DNA of 64,000 nt from Cinclus cinclus (GCF_963662255.1 NC_085082.1:1014304-1078303); one strand, 5' to 3'; positions 11,580-24,669 are shown, counted from the stretch's first letter. Numbers and translations: made by a program. Notes: generated from the sequence alone by a model not told the origin.

Positions 11580-12430
11580 CCCCAAAAATGTCCCAAAGAG
11601 CTCCAAAATCCGCCCAGGAAAAACCAAAATTGGGGATTCAGAGATGACCTCCAAGAGGAGGCACAAGGGCTCGGCCGAGTGACCCCAAAAATGTCCCAAA
11701 TTGCTCTAAAATCCACCCAGGAAAAACCAAAATCGGGGATTCAGAGATGACCTCCAAGAGGAGGCACAAAGGCTCGGCCGAGTGACCCCAAAAATGTCCC
11801 AAAGAGCTCCAAAATCTGCCCAGAAAAAAAACAAAATTGGGGATTCAGAGATGACCTCCAAGAGGAGGCACAAGGGCTCGGCCGAGTGACCCCAAAAATG
11901 TCCCAAATTGCTCTAAAATCCACCCAGGAAAAACCAAAATCGGGGATTCAGAGATGACCTCCAAGAGGAGGCACAAAGGCTCGGCCGAGTGACCCCAAAA
12001 ATGTCCCAAAGAGCTCCAAAATCTGCCCAGAAAAAAAACAAAATTGGGGATTCAGAGATGACCTCCAAGAGGAGGCACAAGGGCTCGGCCGAGTGACCCC
12101 AAAAATGTCTCAAATTGCTCTAAAATCCACCCAGGAAAAACCAAAATTGGGGATTCAGAGATGACCTAAAAGAAGAGGAAAAGGGACTCATCTGAGTGGC
12201 CCCAAAATGTCCCAAATTGCTCCAAAATCTGCCCAGAAAAAAACAAAATCGGGGATTCACAGATGCCCTAAAAGAGGAGGAAAAGGGACTCGGCTGAGTG
12301 ACCCCAAAAATCCCAAAAATCCCATTCCAACTCCCTAAAACCCACCTGGAAACCAGCCAGGAAAAAACCCCAAAATCAGGGATTCATAAATGCCCTCCCA
12401 GAGGAAGCACAAGGGGCCACCTGAGGGACC
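11547..12430 (+). repeat. About 103-bp 3' UTR array containing the last EHD2 codons
   Basis: The last ~10 codons ([10 protein letters not shown] plus stop) and ~70 nt of 3' UTR are tandemly repeated. Copies begin near 11547 (the real CDS), 11649, 11752, 11854, 11958, 12061, 12164, 12267 and 12391. Five duplicates keep the decapeptide and TGA essentially intact; the last three are diverged. Odd and even copies differ (AAAGAGCTCC versus AAATTGCTCT), implying a two-unit higher-order repeat. Confidence 0.95.
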
Positions 12431-12529
12431 CCAAAAGTCACCAAAATCTCCCCAGAATTTCACCCAGCCACTCCCCAAAATAAAAAAGCCAAAAAAAAAA
12501 ACAAAAACCCTCAAAGTCAAGGATGCCCC

Positions 12530-12535
12530 AATAAA
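12530..12535 (+). terminator. EHD2 poly(A) signal
   Basis: AATAAA follows the 3' UTR array, about 950 nt after the stop. Another AATAAA lies at 12479-12484. Cleavage near 12550 would exclude the next G-rich array from the mRNA. Confidence 0.6.
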
Positions 12536-12593
12536 GGCAGAGCAAAGCTGAAGGAGCTGCACTGAATTTGGGGTAGGGGGCAAAGGGCACATT

Positions 12594-13750
12594 TTGGGGG
12601 TCTTTTTTGGGCTGATTTGGGGGAATTTGGGCTGGTTCTGGGGGGTTTGGGGCTGGTTTTGGGGGGGGGTTGGCTGGTTTTGGGGGGTTTGGGGCTGGTT
12701 TTGGGGGGTTTTGGCTGGGTTTGGGGGTTTGGGACTGGTTTTGGGGAATTTGGGGCTGGGTTTGGGGGGTTTTGGCTGGGTTTGGGGGGTTTGGGGCTGG
12801 GTTTGGGGGTTTGGGACTGGTTTTGGGGGATTTGGGGCTGTTTTGGGGGGTTTGGGGCTGGTTTTGGGGGGGGTTTGGGGCTGGTTTTTAGGGATTTGGG
12901 GCTGGTTTTGGGGAATTTGGGGCTGGTTTTGGGGGGTTTTGGCTGGGTTTGGGGTGTTTGGGGCTGGTTTTGGGGGGTTTTGGCTGGGTTTGGGGGGGTT
13001 TGGGGCTGGTTTTGGGGGGTTTGGGGCTGGGTTTGGGGATTTGGGGCTGGGTTTGGGGTGTTTGGGGCTGGTTTTGGGGGATTTGGGGCTGTTTTGGGGG
13101 GTTTGGGGCTGGTTTTGGGGGGTTTGGGGCTGGTTTTGGGGAAATTTGGGCTGGGTTTGGGGGGATTTGGGGCTGGTTTTGGGGGGTTTGGGGCTGGTTT
13201 TTAGGGATTTGGGGCTGGTTTTGGGGAATTTGGGGCTGGTTTTGGGGGGTTTTGGCTGGGTTTGGAGGATTTGGGGCTGGTTTTGGGGATTTGGGGCTGG
13301 GTTTGGGGTATTTGGGGCTGGTTTTGGGGAATTTGGGGCTGGTTTTGGGGGGTTTGGGGCTGGTTTTGAGGGATTTGGGGCTGTTTTGGGGATTTGGGGC
13401 TGGGTTTGGGGTGTTTGGGGCTGGTTTTGGGAATTTGGGGCTGGTTTTGGGGGGTTTGGGCTGGTTTTGGGGAATTTGGGGCTGTTTTGGGGAATTTGGG
13501 GCTGGGTTTGGGGTGTTTGGGGCTGGGTTTGGGGTGTTTGGGGCTGGTTTTGGGGAATTTGGGGCTGTTTTGGGGGGTTTTGGCTGGGTTTGGGGGGTTT
13601 GGGGCTGGTTTTGGGGGGTTTGGGCTGGTTTTGGGGAATTTGGGGCTGTTTGGGGGGTTTTGGCTGGGTTTGGGGGGTTTGGGGCTGGTTTTGGGGGGTT
13701 TGGGCTGGTTTTGGGGAATTTGGGGCTGTTTTGGGGGGGATTTGGGGCTC
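12594..13750. repeat. 22-bp GGGGCTGGTTTTGGGGGGTT array between EHD2 and NOP53
   Basis: About 50 tandem copies of units like TTTGGGGCTGGTTTTGGGGG. Nearly every unit has two runs of at least four G on the plus strand, so the whole kilobase is strongly G-quadruplex-prone. It is resolved tandem sequence, not a telomere. Confidence 0.92.
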
Positions 13751-13825
13751 GTTGAGCCCCCCCAGCTGCAGAGGGACTCCCAGACCTCCCCAAGGTGGCG
13801 CTAGGCCCGTGCCAAGCCCTTCTCA

Positions 13826-14200
13826 AAATGGCGACGCGGCTCTTCCGCTCCTCCCAAAGATGGCGACCGTGTTGTTTACTGTCCCTCACAAGATGGCGGC
13901 GAGGCCTTTCCTCGCTGCGGTGTTCAGGGACGATCGGATCGGGGATTGGGGCACATCTGAGAGGACTCGTGAAACATTTTGGAGGCTTGGGCACATCTGA
14001 GCGTGTTTTTAAGGCATTTTAAGACCGCTTTTGTGGCACATCCCGACTCTCCCGACCTTCCTAAAATGACGATGCCACGTTGTCACTCCCTCCCTAAGAT
14101 GGCGGCCCCGCCGCTCCCCGCCCTTTTTCCCACGTGACGGCCGGAAGCCGCCTCAGGCAACTTCCGGTTCCCTCCCGCCCTCACGCGGCTCCCTCACGAA
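13826..14200 (+). promoter_or_regulatory. NOP53 promoter with repeated YY1-type AAGATGGCGGC sites
   Basis: AANATGGCG cores occur at 13826, 13857, 13890-13900 and 14096-14106, and again over the NOP53 start codon (14198 on). The first three are spaced about 32 bp. An E-box CACGTG is at 14131-14136, and ETS-like CCGGAAG / CTTCCGG lie at about 14141 and 14160. There is no TATA box. The arrangement suits a housekeeping ribosome-biogenesis gene. Confidence 0.6.
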
Positions 14201-17200
14201 ATGGCGGCGGCCGAGTCGTTCCTCGCCTTCAACCCCGCGGCCCGGCCCGGCCCCGCCGCCGCCTCCCGGCGCCGCGCCCGAGGGCCCCGCAACCGCAAGA
14301 AGGGCTGGAAGCGCTGGAGCGGCCCCGAGGCGCAGCTGGGCCGCGAAATCGGCGATTTCCTGGAGGATGTGGGGCTGCAGGAGCGAGCGGCGGGGTGAGG
14401 AGGGGGCGTCAGGGGTTTGGAGGGGGGCTCGAAGGAGCTCACAGGGGATCCGGGGCGTCCCAGGGCTCCTTGGGAATCTTTGAGGCGCGGTCTGGGGACT
14501 TTTATGGGGGAACGAATCTCGTTTAGGGGCCTGATCTCGGAGCAGCCGAACGAGGGCCTTTTCTTCCTGGACACTGGCGCCGTCCCTAAAGGTGAGCCGT
14601 TTGTTTTTTGCCTCCCAACCAAATTTGACCCCACGAGGATTTTGGGGTGTCCCGATCCCCCCTCCTGACCCTTCCCAGGCCGGCGCCCCAAGAAGCCCCC
14701 ACAGAAGCCCCTCCACGTGGACCTGGTGCTGCAGCCGCTCTCCAAAGTGCCCCCTCCGAAAAAGTGAGTCTGGGGTTGCTTTTGGGGCTCCTTTCATCCT
14801 AAAAATGGATTTTTGGGTGGATCCCCAAATTGCCTCCCCCCTCCCCAAAATCTCCCTGGGACTCCGCAGTTCCCCCTCAGGGACCTTCCCCATATTTTGG
14901 GGTCCCCCCTCGCTCCCTGACCCCCCCCCCCCCCCCCCCCCCCCCACTCCTTTTTTTTTGTTTTTGCAGCATCTGCGCCCACCAGACCCCGAACGGGCGG
15001 AAGGAAAAGCGGCGCCGCGAATTTTGGGAGAAAAAAGCGGAAAAAGGGATTTTCCCACGGGGGGAGAGGCGGCTCCGGGCCCGGCTCAGCCGAGTGGGGA
15101 CCCCCACACCCCAAAAACCCCCGAGCTGGGGCGCTCCGACCCCCAGAGGGGCTTCTACGACATCTGGGGGGAGCACAGTGAGTTTGGGGGAGCAAATTTT
15201 GGGTGCCTTGGAAAAATTTGCAGCGATTTTGGGGGTGGGGGGTGGGGGTGTTTGGGAAGGTTAAAGGAATCATTTGGGGGTGTGGGGATTTTGGGGAGCC
15301 CCTCTCTGAGTTCTCTTTGCCCCCTCCCCAGACCCCCTGGACGCCCCCCTGGCCGGGCAGGATCCCTGGTACCTCCAGCAGACCAAAAAACTGCGGGTGC
15401 AGGTGGGAAAACCCCCCAAAAAAACACCCCAAAAATTCCCCTTGGGACCCACCCCTCCCCAAAAAAAAAAATCTAAAACACCCAGTATTTCCCGAGAACT
15501 CTTTGGAGCCTCCCCAAATTTCTGCTACCACACAAAAGCCCCAAAACACTCCTGGCATCCCCCAAATCTCTCCTGAGCACTCCTGGGACCCGCTAAAATC
15601 TTTTCTAACCCCCTCCCCTAAATCTTCTGTGACTTTTCTGGGACACCCCTCCAACCCCCCCCTCCCCCCAAAATAAAAAGGTCGGGGGGGTCTCATTTTG
15701 GGGGTGTCCCCCCTTTTTCCCAGCGCCCCCCCCCGGCTCCAGGTGAAGCCATCACCCCTCCCCCCCGTGGAGGTCATCGGCCAGGGGGGCTCCTACAACC
15801 CCCCCTTCCAGGCCCACCAGGTTTGGGGGTTTTTGGGGGGGCTCTGAGGGGATTTTTTGGCATCCTGGGGGGGGTGCAAGGTGGTGTTGGGGGGTTCTGA
15901 GGGGTCTCTGATTTGGGGATTTTGGGGATTCCAGGAGGGGTTTGAGAGATCCAGAAGGGTTTGGGGGGGTCTTGGGGAGGTTTTGGGGGATCCCAGAGGG
16001 CCTTGGGGTTGTTGAGAAGAGGTTTGGGGGGTTCAGAGAGGATTTTGGGGGGGGGTTCAGAGAGGATTTTGGGGGGGTTCAGAGGGGATTTTGGGGGGTG
16101 CAAGGGGATTTTGGGTATCCCAGAATGGTTTGGGGAGGCCCAAGGGGATTTTGGGGGGCTCGGGGGGGAGTTTTTGGGGGGTCCCAGGAAGGTTTTGGGG
16201 TGACCCCGTGCTTCCCCTTTCCCAGGATTTGCTGCTGAGGGCGCTGGAGGTGGAGACGAGGAGGAGGAGGAGGAGGAGAAGGTGGAGAGGAGGCTGAAGG
16301 TCACCGAGGAGCCGCCCTCGGAGGTGGGAGTTGGGGAATTTGGGGTTTGGACCCTGAAATTTGGGATCTGAGCCCTGGAATTTGGGGTGTGAGCTCTGGA
16401 ATTTGGGGTCCCACAGGAGGCCGTGCTGCAGGAGCAGCTGCAGGGGCTGCTGGAGGAGGAGGAGGAGGAAGAGGAGGAGGAAGAGCAGCAGGAAAAGGAA
16501 AAGGGAGATCCCCCCCAGAAACGGGAACAGCCGGGCAGGAAAACGGAGAAACAGCGACGGAAGGAGAAGGAACAGAGGGAGAAGGTGAAGGAATGGGAAT
16601 GGGAAATGGGGAATGGGGAATGGGAAATGGGGAATGGGAAATGGGGATGGGGAATGGGGAATGGGAAATGGGAATGGGGAATGGGAAATGGGGAATGGGG
16701 AATGGGAATGGGGAATGGAAATGGGGAATGGGAATGGGAATGGGGAATGGGAAATGGGGAATGGGAAATGGGGATGGGGAATGGAAATGGGGAATGGGAA
16801 TGGGGAATGGGAAATGGGAATGGGGAATGGGAATGGGGAATGGGAATGGGGAATGGGAATGGGAAATGGGAATGGGGAATTGGGGAATGGGAATGGGGAA
16901 TGGGGAATGGGAATGGGAATGGGGAATGGGAATGGGGAATGGGAATGGGGAATGGGAATGGGGAATGGGAATGGGGAATGGGAATGGGAAATGGGAATGG
17001 GGAATGGGAATGGGGAATGGGAATGGGGAATGGGAATGGGGATGGGGAATGGGAAATGGGGAACGGGGAATGGGAAATGGGAAATGGGAAATGGGGAGTG
17101 GGAATGGGGAATGGGAAATGGGGAATGGGAAATGGGGAATGGGAATGGGAAATGGGGATGGGGAATGGGGAATGGGGAAATGGGGAATGGGAATGGGAAT

Positions 17201-19626
17201 GGGGAATGGGGAATGGGGAATGGGAAATGGGGAATGGGAATGGGGAATGGGAAATGGGGATGGGGAATGGGAATGGGGAATGGGAAATGGGGATGGGGAT
17301 GGAAAAGGGAAATGGGGAATGGGAATGGGAAATGGGAAAGGGAAATGGGGAATGGGAGTGGGGAATGGGGTTGTGGAGTGGGGGCAGAACTAGGGTGGGT
17401 GGGACTGAGGGGTTTGGGATTGGGATCAGGGATGGGGTCAGGGATCCATGGGGTCCCTGGTGGTGATCACCAATGGTCACCGGTGGTCACCAATGGTCAC
17501 CAGTGGCCACCAATGGTCACCGTGGTCACCAATGGCCACCAATGGTCACCAATGGTCACCAATGGTCACCGTGGTCACCAATGGTCACCGGTGGTCACCA
17601 ATGGCCACCAATGGTCACCGTGGGTCACCGTGGTCACCAATGGTCACCGTGGCCACCAATGGCCACCAATGGTCACCAATGGTCACCGTGGTCACCAATG
17701 GTCACCAGTGGCCACCAATGGTCACCAATGGCCACCAATGGTCACCAATGGTCACCAATGGCCACCAATGGTCACCGTGGTCACCGTGGTCACCAATGGT
17801 CACTGTGGTCACCAATGGTCACCAATGGTCACTGTGGTCACCAATGGTCACCGTGGTCACCAATGGCCACTGGCAGGCCGGTGCCCGGGCCCGCTCCCGC
17901 CTGGCTGCCCGCAGGCTGCAGGGGCTGTTCCAGCTGCGCTCCCTGCGCCGGGCTCTGCTCCTCCGGGATCTGGAACTGCGGCGCCGGCGGCTGCAACGGG
18001 AACGGAAACGGGAACTGCAGAAACGGCCCCGAAACGGCTGGGAAGGATCCGGTGGGGAAACGGGGAATGGGGAATGGGGAAATGGGGAAATGGGGGAATG
18101 GGGAAATTGGGGAATGGGGGAATGGGGAATGGGGGAATGGGGAATGGGGGGATGGGAAATGGGGAATGGGGGAATGGGGAATGGGGGAATGGGGGGAATG
18201 GGGAAATGGGGGGCTTGGGGAAATGGGGAATGGGGAAACGGGGGAATGGGGAATGGGGAATGGGGGGGGAAATGGGGGAATGGGGGAATGGGGGAATGGG
18301 GAAATGGGGAGAACGGGGGAATGGGGAATGGGGAAATGGGGAATGGGGAATGGGAGAAACGGGGAATGGGGTTTTGGGGAATGGGGAATGGGGAAATGGG
18401 GCTTGGGGTTGGGGAAGAATTGGGATTTACAGGGAAAAAAGGGAGGATGTAGAAAGCAAAAGGGACTTTGTGTGGAAAACAGGATTGGGGAAGGGAGGGA
18501 AAGGGTTTTAGTGTGAAAAAGGGATTTAGGGGAGAAAAATCAGGGCTTTGAGGAGAAAAAAGGATTTAGGGGGGAAATCCAAAGGGGATTTGGGGCCGAG
18601 GAGTAAATCCCCAACTGTGGGATTTGGGGGTGATTTCCTGGGGTGTTTTTTGGGCCAAAAGGTTCCAATTTTGGGCCGTTGCAGGTACGAGGAGCCGGGC
18701 CCCGAGGTGCAGCTGAGCGAGGAACTCCCCGAGTCCCTGCGGAGCCTCAGGGTGCGTCCCCCTGGCCTCCTTTTGGGGGTGAAAAACCCCAATTCTGGGT
18801 TTTTTTCTGGGGCAGGGGGGGGGGCACACCCCGTGATGAGACCCATCCTTGCGCTGTGAGAATTCCCAATTCTGGGGGGAATGTGAAGGATTTTGGGGTT
18901 CCCGGGGTTTTGTCGCGTGGATGAGACCCCGGGTGGAGGCTGAGGGTGCTGAGACCCACCAAACCCCCCCCCCCCCCCCCCCTTTAAAAAAAAAAAAAAA
19001 ATTAAAACAATTCAAGAATTGCTAAAATATAAAATTTGGGGACGTCCCAAAACGGCAGCCTGAGGGGAACGTGCTCCGGGATCGCTTCAAGAGCCTGCAG
19101 AGGAGGAACATGATCGAGCCCAGGGAGAGAGCCAGGTGAGTGAGCCCAGGTTTGGGGGAATGGCCCCAGATTTAAGGGCAAAAAAAATCCCAAAATTCAG
19201 GGAGGAAAACTTCCCCAGATTCATGAGAAAAAAATGCCCGGATTCTGGGTGGATTGCCAGGTTTAGGGGCAAAATCCCAGGATTTAGAGGGGAGGGGAAA
19301 ATTGCCAGATTGAAGGGGGAGAGAAAAAAAAAAAAAAAAACACCCCAAATTTAGTGTGTGATTCCCCAAATTGAGGGGGAAATCCCCAATTTTAGGGGAA
19401 AAATCTCAAAATTTAGGGGGGGGGGGAAATCCCAGAACGGAAGGGTGGGGGTCCCCTTTTGACCCAATTTTGGGTTTTTTTCCCCCAGATTCAAGCGCAG
19501 GTACCGGGTGAAGTACGTGGAGAAGAGATCCTTCAGAGCAGTGACGTGAGTCTGGGGGGGCTGGGGGGACCCCAAAATCGGGGATCCCCCCTGACCCCTC
19601 CCCCCCCGTTCTGTTCCAGGCTATGA
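14201..19626 (+). CDS. NOP53: NOP53 ribosome biogenesis factor (13 coding exons, three apparent frame breaks)
   Basis: Nucleolar factor that helps the exosome mature the 60S subunit (family knowledge; also called GLTSCR2). Exons: 14201-14394, 14527-14591, 14679-14763, 14970-15177, 15332-15402, 15743-15820, 16226-16323, 16417-16584, 17877-18051, 18685-18751, 19059-19135, 19489-19545, 19620-19626. About 450 aa are expected (human 478). Landmarks: [10 protein letters not shown] near the N-terminus, [22 protein letters not shown], acidic E-runs, an Arg-rich helix, [20 protein letters not shown] and [15 protein letters not shown] near the end. Frame is lost by one base in exon 4 (about 15090-15145), exon 7 (16256-16280) and exon 9 (about 18025-18033), each looking like one missing base. 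Borders and conserved blocks on both sides are otherwise intact, so assembly error seems likelier than a pseudogene. It follows EHD2 as in human. Confidence 0.9.
16585..17375. repeat. GGGAAT / GGGGAATGGGAAAT array in NOP53 intron 8
   Basis: A 6-7 bp purine minisatellite starting immediately after the exon 8 donor. It reads open as WGMGNGE-type frames in several phases; these are artefacts. Confidence 0.92.
17440..17872. repeat. GGTCACCAAT array in NOP53 intron 8
   Basis: About 40 copies of a 9-10 bp unit GGTCACCAAT / GGCCACCAAT / GGTCACCGT, ending at the exon 9 acceptor (CACTGGCAG). It is a different family from the purine array just upstream in the same intron. Confidence 0.92.
18052..18425. 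repeat. GGGGAATGGGGAAATGG array in NOP53 intron 9
   Basis: A purine minisatellite related to the intron 8 array, beginning directly at the exon 9 donor. 18430-18684 is ordinary purine-rich intron. Confidence 0.85.
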
Positions 19627-19649
19627 CCACGACCCCTCCCCCACCCCAA

Positions 19650-19655
19650 AATAAA
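19650..19655 (+). terminator. NOP53 poly(A) signal
   Basis: AATAAA lies 24 nt after the stop codon, giving an extremely short 3' UTR. Confidence 0.8.
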
Positions 19656-19689
19656 AGTTTTTGGAGCAGCTTCGGGTCCTGGGGGAAGT

Positions 19690-20000
19690 CGTTTTTGGGG
19701 GGTTTGGACCCATTTTGGGGAGGTCTGGTCCCATTTTTGGGGGTCTGTTCCCTTTTTAGGGGGGGTCTGGTCCCTTTTTAGGGGGGTCTGTTCCCATTTT
19801 TGGGGGGTTTGGTCCCATTTTTTGGGGGGTCTGGTCCCATTTTTGGGGGGTCTGTTCCCATTTTTTGGAGGTCTGGTCCCATTTTTGGGGTCTGTTCCCA
19901 TTTTTTGGGGGGGTCTGGTCCCATTTTTGGGGGGTTTGGTCCCATTTTTTGGGGGGGTCTGTTCCCATTTTTGGGGTCTGTTCCCATTCTGGGAGGAATT
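19690..20000. repeat. GGTCTGGTCCCATTTTTGGG array
   Basis: About 16 copies of a 19-21 bp unit downstream of NOP53, alternating GGTCTGGTCCC and GGTCTGTTCCC. It lies between two convergent transcription units. Confidence 0.85.
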
Positions 20001-20029
20001 TTTGGGGGCTCTCAGGTCTCTGTGACCCC

Positions 20030-20420
20030 TTTATTTTAAACTTTTTTTTGGGGGGGGCTCTGCCCCCCCCCAGCACCTCTGATTTCCTCACCCTCCCCCC
20101 CCCCCAAAAAAAATCAATCCCTACACCCCAAAATAAATCCAAACATTCCTAAAACAAATCCAAACATTCCTAAATACACCCCAAACAAATACAAATATTT
20201 CTAGAATAAATAAAACCCCACCCCCCCCAAAAAAAAAATTAATACAAACCTCCCCCAAATAAATAAACTTTGCTAAGATAAATAAAATCCCCCCAATAAA
20301 TAAACATTGCTAAAATAAATACAATCCCTCCCTGTTTAAATGAATACATCCTAAAATAAATACAAATTCCCCTAAAATAAATAGAAATGAATTCCCCAAA
20401 TAAATACAACCCCCCCAAAA
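20030..20420 (-). terminator. Candidate connexin poly(A) region and AAATAAATACA tract
   Basis: On the minus strand AATAAA occurs at 20035-20030. On the plus strand, 20135-20420 is a run of AAATAAATAC-type units. The connexin stop codon is 2.2 kb away, so this would need a long 3' UTR. No other 3' end for the connexin is evident before NOP53. Confidence 0.35.
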
Positions 20421-20929
20421 TAAACACAATCCCCCCCCCCCCACAGATTGCCCCATTTGCACCTGGGGGGGGCAAAATTAAATTTAGGGGAATAAAATCG
20501 GGGGGGGGGAGAACCCCAAGATTTGGGAAAAACAGCAGCAACTTTTGGGGTGAAACCCTGAAGTTTGGAGGTTTTTGAGGGGACAGATCCTGGGAATTTT
20601 GGGGGCACAGCGATTCTGAGGGAAAATCTGAAGATTTTGGGGATGAAGTCCCAATAAATTTCGGGCTAAACCTCAAATTTTGGGTCCAAAGTCCAGAAAT
20701 TCAGGGAGGAATCTCCTGGGAATTTTGGGAGTGAAAATTCACCGAGCACTTTGGGGCAGAACCGCAGCAATTTGTGCCTCCAAACCCCAGAAATTGGGGG
20801 TGAAATCTTGGACATTTGGGTTCCAAACCCCAAACATTTGGGGACAATTCCTGGATTTTCAGCAAAGCACCTTGGCCTTCAAATCCCGACGTGATTTGGC
20901 CGTGGCTCCAATTCCCAAAGATTTTGGGT

Positions 20930-21240
20930 CCAAACTCCAGCAGTTTGGGGATGGAATTCCAGCAGTTCAGGGATGGAATTCCAGCAGTTCGGGGATGGAA
21001 TTCCAGCAGTTTCAGGATGAGATTCCAGCAGTTCAGGGATGGAATTCCAGCAGTTCGGGGATGGAATTCCAGCAGTTCGGGGATGGAATTCCAGCAGTTT
21101 CAGGATGAGATTCCAGCAGTTCAGGGATGGAATTCCAGCAGTTCGGGGATGGAATTCCAGCAGTTTGGGGATGGAATTCCAGCAGTTCAGGGATGGAATT
21201 CCAGCAGTTTCAGGATGAGATTCCAGCAATTTCCCCCCAA
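20930..21240. repeat. 21-bp GGGATGGAATTCCAGCAGTT array
   Basis: About 14 copies of a 21-bp unit, in phase with codons so that all copies read open (SSSGMEFQQFR-type). It sits in the 3' flank of the connexin. 20420-20930 holds diverged copies of a similar character and no gene that I can see. Confidence 0.9.
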
Positions 21241-21404
21241 CACCTTTGGCTCCGTGGATTTGCGAATGAAATCCCAACGATTGTGGCTCCAGTTCCCATC
21301 GATTTTGGGGTGAAATCCCAACAATTTGGGGATGAAATCCCAACAGTTCTGGCTCCAGCCTGCTCCCAATCCAAATCCCAGCCAATCCCATCCCAATCCC
21401 AGTC

Positions 21405-22190
21405 CATTCCCAAATCACACATGAACCAACTCGCTGGACTGGGTCGTGCCATTCCCAATCCCATCCCAGTCCCATCCCAGTCCCATTCCCAGTCCCATCC
21501 CAGTCCCATCCCAGTCCCATTCCCAGTCCCATCCCAGTCCCATTCCCATTCCCAGTCCCATCCCAGTCACATTCCCAGTCCCATCCCAGTCCCATTCCCA
21601 GTCCCATCCCAGTCCCATTCCCATTCCCAGTCCCATCCCAGTCCCATTCCCAGTCCCATCCCAATCCCATTCCATTCCTAAATCACACGTAAGCCGACTC
21701 GCTGGACTGGGTCCTGCCCATCCCATTCCCAGTCCCATCCCAGTCCCATCCCAGTTACATTCCCAGTCCCATCCCAATCCCATCCCAGTCCCATCCCAAT
21801 CCCATCCCAGTCCCATCCCAATCCCATCCCAGTCCCATCCCAATCCCATTCCCAGTCCCATTCCCAGTCCCATCCCAATCCCATTCCCAATCCCATCCCA
21901 GTCCCATCCCAATCCCATCCCAGTCCCATCCCAATCCCATTCCCAGTCCCATTCCCAGTCCCATCCCAATCCCATCCCAGTCCCATCCCAATCCCATTCC
22001 CAATCCCATTCCCAGTCCCATCCCAATCCCATCCCAATCCCATCCCAGTCCCATTCCCAGTCCCATCCCAATCCCATCCCAGTCCCATTCCCAGTCCCAT
22101 CCCAATCCCATCCCAGTCCCATTCCCAGTCCCATCCCAATCCCATCCCAATCCCATTCCCAGTCCCATCCCAGTCCAACCCCATTCCCAA
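21405..22190. repeat. CCCATCCCAGTCCCATTCCC array with two copies of the connexin CDS end
   Basis: Units of 10-12 bp (CCCATCCCAGT, CCCATTCCCAGT). Embedded at about 21415-21450 and 21683-21720 are copies of the last ~12 codons plus stop of the connexin (core ACTCGCTGGACTGGGTC on the plus strand). The true end is at 22192-22230. Confidence 0.9.
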
Positions 22191-22191
22191 A

Positions 22192-24135
<1,944 letters not shown>

Positions 24136-24335
24136 NNNNNNNNNNNNNNNNNNNNNNNNNNNNNNNNNNNNNNNNNNNNNNNNNNNNNNNNNNNNNNNNN
24201 NNNNNNNNNNNNNNNNNNNNNNNNNNNNNNNNNNNNNNNNNNNNNNNNNNNNNNNNNNNNNNNNNNNNNNNNNNNNNNNNNNNNNNNNNNNNNNNNNNNN
24301 NNNNNNNNNNNNNNNNNNNNNNNNNNNNNNNNNNN
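24136..24335. other. Assembly gap, exactly 200 N
   Basis: A run of exactly 200 N, probably a placeholder for an unknown length. It falls inside a tandem array on its left and beside a C-run on its right. The missing first exon of the connexin is expected here, and possibly the body of a plus-strand gene whose 3' end follows. Confidence 0.98.
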
Positions 24336-24349
24336 TCCCCCCCCCCCCC

Positions 24350-24480
24350 CCATCTGTAAATAAAATATTTAATTTCGTTTATTTGGGTTTTTTTGGGCGT
24401 TCCTGACAGTACCAGGTGTGGGGTGCGGGCACTGGGGAACCCCCCCCCCCCGGACCCCTCCCCGAAATAAAATCTTTAAT
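24350..24480 (+). terminator. Two plus-strand AATAAA sites just right of the gap
   Basis: AATAAAATATTTAATTTC (about 24358) and AATAAAATCTTTAATTTC (24466) lie in duplicated ~110-bp units. They look like the poly(A) end of a plus-strand gene converging on BCKDHA, with its body lost in the gap. They may also be only repeat sequence. Confidence 0.3.
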
Positions 24481-24669
24481 TTCCCGTGAATTTTTGGGAT
24501 TTTTTTGGGTATTCTGGACACTCCCGGAACCTTCCTTTATTTTTTTTTATTTTTTTTTTTTTGGGGAGGGGGTGATGGACTTCCCTCCTTACAAAATTCC
24601 AAACATCCAGTCCCAAAATCCCATGGACCCCTCCCCAAAAATCCGAGGCTTTTCCTCTCCAAAATTCCA

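Noticed and set aside
12594..13750. Interstitial telomere (TTTTGGGG).
   Set aside because: The unit is 22 bp with CTG insertions, not TTAGGG, and it lies between two genes.
13394..13804. Gly/Leu-rich frames ([10 protein letters not shown]) as a membrane protein gene.
   Set aside because: All arise from the 22-bp GGGGCTGGTTTT array.
15721..15742. A fourth NOP53 frameshift in a C9 run at the start of exon 6.
   Set aside because: Using the acceptor CTCCAG|GTGAAG at 15741-15742 instead of 15722-15723 keeps the frame and matches the human KPS...PPVEV region.
16423..18516. Frames of 347-632 codons through NOP53 introns 8 and 9 ([15 protein letters not shown] repeats).
   Set aside because: Low-complexity translation of minisatellites. 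They cross exon 9 partly in the wrong frame and lack any conserved domain.
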